A stretch of 64,000 nt of DNA from Coffea arabica (lineage: Eukaryota > Streptophyta > Magnoliopsida > Gentianales > Rubiaceae): positions 7,938,501 to 8,002,500 of the forward strand of contig NC_092317.1 in the NCBI RefSeq assembly GCF_036785885.1. Direction: 5' to 3'. Position numbers and translations under genes: made by a program. Below the pieces are notes generated by a model. That model was not told where the DNA came from. It ran no database searches and saw only the letters and a program-made list of their open reading frames with translations. Below, piece after piece: positions 59,073-64,000 of this stretch (its first letter is position 1; each line of letters starts with the position of its first letter).

Positions 59073-62000
59073 ATGGCGCTTTACCGCAGCTCTCACTCAA
59101 TCCGCAGAGCCGTTGCCAATAGTTGGAGACTCTCACTAAAGCCAATTTCAGCAGCCTACAATTCTTGTGATTGGAGTTACTTCAATGAGAATAATGACAA
59201 TAATTGGTGTCGTTTTAATTTTGTTAAGAGGCCATTTACATCTGGTTCTCCCCATGTGAAATTTTCGAACACTGATACTTCAACATCATCGTACTCAACA
59301 TTACACCCCCTCCATGAAGGGCCTTCTTATATGCGTGCTGCTGTTTTTTGGGAACCAAACAAACCCCTCACAATTGAAGACTTCCAAATGCCCCGGCCAA
59401 AAGCTAATGAAATCCTCATCAAAACCAAGGGTACATCTGTTCCTCCTATACCTCTATTCCTTTTATTATACATCAGCTGTCAACATCATGAAAATAGAAA
59501 ATCCAAGAATTTAGTTTCGTTTAGAAGATCACCAAACTGAAGGTGACTCTTTCCAAGAATATTTGACTATCTGGTTGCTATATATGACTTCAATCATGCA
59601 TGAATAGTCAAAACCCAATAGTAACCGTAGTTTAAGTAATCTAGGTGTATATGTGTAGACAGCCGGAATTATCTTGCATAAAAACTGTATAGTGAATTAG
59701 CTGGATGCAAGCAGGCATGACGCAGCCAAAAGGGAAGAAATAGGATGTGAGACTAGTAGATGATGCTTCTTGTCTTGCTCAATGAGCGTTTCCATCATTA
59801 CCTTAAAGTGTTAGTGCGCTTTATGAACACTTAATATCTTAAATGATATGTTTGCTTCAATCAACTGCGTGCAGCCTGTGGGGTGTGCCACTCGGATCTG
59901 CATGTAATAAAAGGTGAGCTTCCATTTGCAAGCCCTTGCGTCGTGGGCCATGAGATAACAGGTGAGGTCGTTGAACATGGCGCACTCACCGACTCTAAAA
60001 TCGTTGAAAGGTTTAACATTTAGTTTGTGTGTCCCTTTCGTGATATGCAGTGTAGTTGCAAACATGCTCACCTTTTACTGATTCTTTGCTTTGAATTTTA
60101 TTTCTTCAGATTTCCTGTAGGAGCTCAAGTTGTTGGAGCTTTCATAATGCCTTGTGGTAGTTGTTTCTTTTGCTCTAAGGTGGCTTGCATTGATACTTTA
60201 TTTTTCATCTTCTTGCCATATTTGTATGTCATTTGTCAAATCAAATTATGAGCTGATGATGAATTTGGGTTGGAAATAGGGTCAAGATGACTTGTGTGAG
60301 TCATTCTTTGCTTATAACCGAGCAAAAGGAACACTTTATGATGGTGAAACACGGCTATTTCTCCGTAGCAATGGTAATCAAGTCTTTACAGCTTTTTTGT
60401 TGGGTTTCAAACTGCTTTGCTCTACTTGTAGGTTGAGTGTATAATTTTTTGCATTTGATCACCTTAAGTTGCCACTTTGGTGTGGAATATTATAGATCAC
60501 AACTTTTTGAAATTTTTGTAGCATCAGGAATCTTTAAACTTTGATGTTAAATCCAAATATGGATGTGTCTCCTTATTCCAAAGAAAGGGTCTTTTCCCTT
60601 ATTTTTAACTGTATTACAATATTCGTAAGAAGTTGAATTTTCATTTGAGTTGTATTTGAAGATTCCCATGTTTTCTTCCATATTATGCTCCATTAAACCA
60701 TTGCACAAATAGTTGTTTTCCCTAATGTCTACCAAAATTTCCAGTATCTATTATGGATATTTTACCTCCATCAAGCTACAAGAATTAAAGCTTTGTGCAA
60801 AATATAGCTTTGCTTTTATGGTTAAAGGTTCAAATTTAGGTTTCCTGCATAAGCTCCTGATGGATCTTCATTTTGTGGGATTTGCCAAACAATTTTTTGC
60901 TTCTTTAAGTGAAAATGATTCTTTGTAGAACAGGCTTTAAGAAGTTTGTTTGATTTTGGATGCGCAGGAAAACCAGTGTATATGTACAGTATGGGAGGTC
61001 TTGCAGAGTACTGTGTAGTGCCAGCACATGGATTGACTGTTCTACCGAATTCCTTGCCTTACACTGAATCTGCTATACTGGGTTGTGCTGTTTTTACTGC
61101 CTACGGGGCTATGGCTCATGCTGCACAGGTTCGCCCTGGCGATGCCATTGCTGTGATTGGCATAGGTGGTGTGGGCTCAAGGTATAAAACTCAGATTCCT
61201 TGGGTAGTACTACCCATTCTGTTTACAGGTTTAAATATTTCATTTGGGTTTTATGACCAAATGAGAAATGCAGGTTTCTGTGAAACAGAGAAAGTTGTTT
61301 AATTATAATGATAGAAGCACAATGTATATCCAGATATGGTGTTTGGATTTCGTTTATGAAGATTGCTTTTATGTTATGGGAGTGAAAAGTTACTCAAGGT
61401 ATCAATGGAAGTACTTCTAGAATTTTTCTTCCTTTCATCTGTACTCTTCTCTTTTTATCAGTGATAAGGCCTGATGACTGACACTGTGAAGGCCTTGTTT
61501 GCGTGTTGAAAGGGCAAAAAAGACTAATTGAGATACTTCTTCTTGGAGAGATAGCCATCCATTCATACTCTCTTGATCATTGAAGTGCATGAGTATGCCT
61601 TCATATGCTTTGATTAAGCTTGGTGGATAATGCTCTAAATATAGTACAATTTTCTGGCGATTAAGATTTTTTGAGATATTCTTGGGTTTGGGCATCTCAA
61701 TAGTTGTTGTTGTTATCATGGCTTATAACTCATTTTTCATGGTCTTTTTCAAAATGCACCAGTTACCCATTCTGATTCTCAAGTACTGGAAAAGGATATG
61801 GGAACTTTTGCAGATGCTTGCTTGAAATTTATGTGCCACGATTATCTTCTGGACCAATCAATCTTCACTACATTTAACTTGTTGTGCATGACTTGCAATC
61901 GTCTCATGATTACTAATTGGTGGAAGAGCAACTCTCAAGGATCTGTGTTTAGGGAAATCACATATAACGCTGGAAATAGAAGTTAACAGTTATAACTACA

Positions 62001-63329
62001 AGAAAGTGTTGTTGCTTATGGATCTTCATGTTTTGGATGCTGGATGAAATCAATATATACCTACACATGAACTTTACCTTACTACATGAAAACGTAGACC
62101 ATGATGGTAGCAGCCATTGTCAAAATTGTCTTTTTTTTTTTTTCCTTTGCTTCTCTCTTTTTACTCTTTATTCTTGATATCTTCCTGCACAAAAATTAGA
62201 ACTTTTGGCAATTTAAGCTTTAATTTAGTGAAGTACAGAAGGTAAAAGTAAATACAAATCTCATTTTGTTTTTTTTTTCCCTTGCTCAGTTGCCTGCAGA
62301 TAGCACGGGCATTTGGGGCTTCTGAGATTATTGCTGTGGATGTCCAAGATGAGAAACTGCAGAAAGCAAAAACTCTTGGAGCTACTTATACCATAAATGC
62401 ACGAAATGAAGATGCTGCTAAAAAAATTAAGGTAGTTGATCCTTTTCTTGTGTATTTAATTTGGAGATATGAACAATTTCTTATTATAGGACTTCTGAAA
62501 CAATAATGTTTTACACTTTTTGTCATGTTAAACTGGTTTCTTGAAAAGATTGGCTTAGGCATGTAAAGTCCTGCCAACGAAGTAATTGAGCCTTCTTTGC
62601 AGGTGGGCATGTGGTTCACATTTTGCTTTTCTTGGGTGTATGTTCTTACTTTTTTGCTAATTTAGATTATACATACATGTGTTTCAATGTGTTTCATATC
62701 TGATATTTTAATTTTCATGCTGAGTTATTGTTCTATGGATTTGCATCCTGATGAAAACATACCTAAGCTTGAATCTTTCTGATGCAAAACCTGAACTATG
62801 GCATTCTTCATGCTGCTCTATTAGATAGTTTTGACTTCATACAATTTTAATTAGCTTTCACAAGTACCCACCTTATCGATCTAGATTGAAAAGTAGCTTT
62901 CCTAGATTAATTGCTGCTGCACACCCCTCTAGTCTTGTGCAAACAGATTCAACAGTTTCTCTCTCTCGGTATCTGCTTTTCCATTTCTCTCTCCTTTTGA
63001 CTTTCTATATGTGACTGCCCATAGATTTATGTCTCTGACAGAACATTATACTTGATTGGCAATCATTTGAAGCTAGAAGCTGCATACAAGTTCTTAATTA
63101 AAAATTCCTTGTAAAGAGAAGATTAAATGTTCCGCGGATAACAGGTTTATTTTAACAGGAAATAACAGGGGGAATGGGTGTAGATGTTGCTGTGGAAGCC
63201 TTGGGAAAACCACAAACCTTTAATCAGTGTGTTCAGAGTGTTCGAGATGGAGGAAAAGCAGTAATGATTGGCCTTACACTCTCTGGTGCCAAAGGCGAGG
63301 TTGACATAAATCATTTGGTTCGTAGACAG
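59073..63329 (+). CDS. Zinc-dependent alcohol dehydrogenase-like protein, probably organellar (3' end beyond window)
   Basis: Coding exons are 59073-59430, 59875-60010, 60110-60179, 60280-60373, 60968-61181, 62290-62431 and 63159-63329; all joins keep frame and use GT-AG. The 395 residues seen belong to the medium-chain dehydrogenase family. Residues 1-80 are rich in Ser/Arg and suggest a mitochondrial or plastid transit peptide. The catalytic zinc site is C124 (GVCHSD) with G144-H145-E146. The structural zinc ligands are C180, C183, C186 and C194. The nucleotide fold has GIGGVG at 284-289, and the Asp in IIAVDVQ favours NAD(H). The last exons, covering roughly the final 60-70 residues, lie past 64,000. 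Closest recalled relative: Arabidopsis At5g63620. Substrate unknown. Confidence 0.92.
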
Positions 63330-64000
63330 GTGTGTGAATTATTTCATAGAAATTAAAATTTCTGTTTTACATAATGAATTTTTATTCTAAAGTAGTAGTA
63401 GTATTTTTCTTTACTTGAAAGCACAACATGGACCCTTTTAAATAAACAATTTTGTTTAGAAATTTGAATCGTTCAGGGAAGGGGTAATTTAGTTGGCAGG
63501 CCCATGCTAATTGTGTTAAATGTAAATTTCTAGATTAGACATGGTGAAAACTAGAAGGTACCAACTAGTTACTGGAATTGAGGTCGTGCTTGTAACAAGT
63601 GACATCTGAGTTCGTCTAGCTTGGCGATAAAAAGCACCAGTATCAATCTCTATTTGCCAGTAAAAACTAAAACTGGAAATTACTGGCCTGTCTACATGGT
63701 AATTGAGGTTCCTTGTGAAGACCTTCTTTTGTTTGACCTGTCACGAGTTGCATCTTGTATTCATTCACCTTGCAATTCAGATTGTCAGTTGCCCTCCTAT
63801 TGCCAGTTACACAGTCAAAAGTTCTTGTGCTTCCCTTTTAGTAAGAGGACCGTAGGAATATGATTCTGTCATTCAGACAATTCATTGTCAATAGCTTTTT
63901 CCTTGCTCAAGTTCTCCGATAATGCACATTAGGCTTCTAGATTATCAGATTACCTTTTCCATTTCATGTTTGTTGTGCGTAATATACTTCTTTTGGCATT
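63330..64000 (+). other. Intron of the dehydrogenase gene, open at the window edge
   Basis: It follows the GTGTGT donor at 63330. I found no acceptor with a continuing dehydrogenase frame before 64,000, so the intron is at least 671 bp. Confidence 0.7.

Overview
The window is nuclear DNA from a flowering plant, most likely a eudicot. It is AT-rich, carries GT-AG introns with pyrimidine-rich acceptors, many small inverted-repeat transposons of plant type, plant-specific gene families (CASP-like membrane proteins, ARM-repeat protein) and plant microRNA genes. I cannot name the species. There is no prokaryotic, organellar or viral gene content that I can support.

Bases 1-24,570 hold no convincing protein gene. 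Instead they form a tandem array of seven MIR169 microRNA genes, all on the minus strand and spaced about 3.3-4.2 kb apart. The array is built from an A-B-C block of three hairpins about 10.7-11.3 kb long. Block 1 is loci 1-3, block 2 is loci 4-6, and a truncated third block holds locus 7. Each locus has its own TATA box 81-106 bp upstream of the mature miRNA. Each also has a palindromic box, consensus GGAATATATTCC, 217-268 bp upstream; it is exact in four loci and degraded in three. miR169 is known to target mRNAs of NF-YA transcription factors; no NF-YA gene lies in the window. Several transposons inserted after the duplication, and in two cases the sister copy shows the empty site.

Bases 24,570-32,165 are gene-poor. 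They hold two fragments of LINE-type retrotransposons in opposite orientations, a 350-bp hAT-type MITE with perfect 8-bp target duplications, and other repeats.

Bases 32,166-64,000 are the gene-bearing part: (1) a single-exon ARM-repeat protein gene on the plus strand; (2) a tandem pair of three-exon CASP-like (CASPL subfamily 1) genes on the minus strand with identical intron positions; (3) a gene for a 706-residue plant homologue of the Atos/FAM214 family on the minus strand, five coding exons plus a likely 5' UTR exon; (4) a zinc-dependent medium-chain alcohol dehydrogenase-like gene on the plus strand, seven coding exons visible, running off the right edge. The intervals between them contain nested Stowaway-like MITEs, a Mutator-like MITE with a 9-bp target duplication, hAT-like and Tourist-like elements, tandem duplications and microsatellites. 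The genes are ordinary independent plant transcription units; I see no functional link among them beyond the two CASPL paralogues and the seven MIR169 paralogues.
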